From Proteles cristata cristata (Eukaryota; Chordata; Mammalia; Carnivora; Hyaenidae): a DNA stretch of 64,000 nt. The stretch lies in assembly GCA_017311185.1 (NCBI GenBank), contig JAESUZ010004136.1:1736001-1800000 (forward strand). The letters are read 5' to 3'. This document shows, piece by piece, positions 63,513 through 64,000 of this stretch (within the stretch, counting starts at the first letter, position 1; each line of letters starts with the position of its first letter). A program made the position numbers and the translations under genes. The notes beneath the pieces were generated by a model that was not told the origin of the DNA, ran no database searches, and worked only from the letters and a program-made list of their open reading frames with translations.

Positions 63513-64000
63513 GAAACTCAACCAGACAGTCTTCAAATCCCATCTGGCACTTGATGTTTTATGAATCTACTTCCTTATGTTCATTCTAAAATGACTCCAT
63601 CCCAGTTCCAAATTGTGTCTCCTCACTATTTTAGAATCAAATGACTAAATCTGTATTTATTTCATCTATGACATTTGTGATTTTTTTTATGTTTCCTTTA
63701 ACCATTATTTTTCCAGCCTGAAGGATCTTTATTTAGTCTTTCCCCATTCATCATGTCCTTATGCTATCTTGTAATCATTCTCTTACTTTTCCTGGACTTT
63801 CTCTCATTCATGATCCCCTCTTTCATGCGGGGTGATGTATATTATGAGCAGCATTTTAAAAACATGCACCATCATTTTATGTAATATACAGATTTGGTTA
63901 TCTTATGATTATTTTCAACTTCAGTTTTATGAAGCAAGTATTTTAATCAACATTTTGACCATATCAGCACACTGGGCCAACACTTGAGTGAAAGACCTAC

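Larger units (their letters stand above)
59653..64000 (+). other. ARMC3: ARMC3 intron 8 (start only)
   Basis: No further ARMC3 exon is recognisable before the window ends. 60198-61220 and 63515-64000 show no recognised feature. Confidence 0.7.

Noticed and set aside
1..64000. tRNA genes suggested by the tRNA-like SINE heads
   Set aside because: The heads are SINE-derived, followed by CT-rich bodies and A tails; no free-standing cloverleaf was found.
1..64000. CRISPR arrays, operons, phage or bacterial mobile elements
   Set aside because: Introns, SINEs, L1s and CpG depletion show vertebrate nuclear DNA. The dinucleotide and GA tracts are microsatellites.
59653..64000. Possible ninth ARMC3 coding exon
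   Set aside because: No segment with an acceptor in the required phase and a sequence continuing the armadillo repeats was found.

Overview
The window is mammalian nuclear DNA from a carnivore, most likely a felid. The main evidence is about 40 tRNA-Lys-derived CanSINE copies on both strands, with the cat-type head (gcctgggtggctcagtcggt) and an (A)-rich aataaataaa tail. Carnivore-type L1 3' ends, MIRs and old LTRs are also present. Nothing bacterial or viral in organisation is seen.

The only gene I can support is the 5' part of ARMC3 (armadillo repeat containing 3), on the + strand. A TATA-less CpG island at about 16.73-17.20 kb carries a ciliary X-box (RFX site) and an NRF1-like site, and probably a noncoding first exon ending at 17064. 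Seven coding exons follow: 20792-20839, 37528-37645, 45683-45808, 51884-51952, 52664-52839, 56919-57113 and 59469-59652. They join in one open frame of 305 codons plus one base, all with GT-AG borders. They encode the basic N-terminus and roughly the first seven armadillo repeats. The gene continues past the right edge.

Layout: 1-16.7 kb is intergenic and holds SINEs, an MLT1 LTR, a long TTC tract, two old antisense L1 pieces and one sense L1. From 17.1 to 37.5 kb are introns 1 and 2, with a nested L1/SINE/L1 cluster at 23.5-27.2 kb and a poly(A)-only insertion at 35.7 kb. Intron 3 (37.6-45.7 kb) is largely old sense-strand L1. Intron 4 (45.8-51.9 kb) has young SINEs, two GC-rich patches and an unassigned LTR-like stretch. 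Introns 5-8 hold a recent L1 43 bp from exon 6, an antisense 1.7 kb L1, an antisense MLT1 LTR, an antisense ERVL pol relic, and an old L1 near the right edge.

I found no previously undescribed system. The items most worth checking are the X-box promoter, the retroelements packed against the acceptors of exons 4, 5 and 6, the poly(A)-only insertion with target-site duplication, and the unassigned blocks in intron 4. Repeat family names rest on recognition by eye, so subfamily assignments are approximate.
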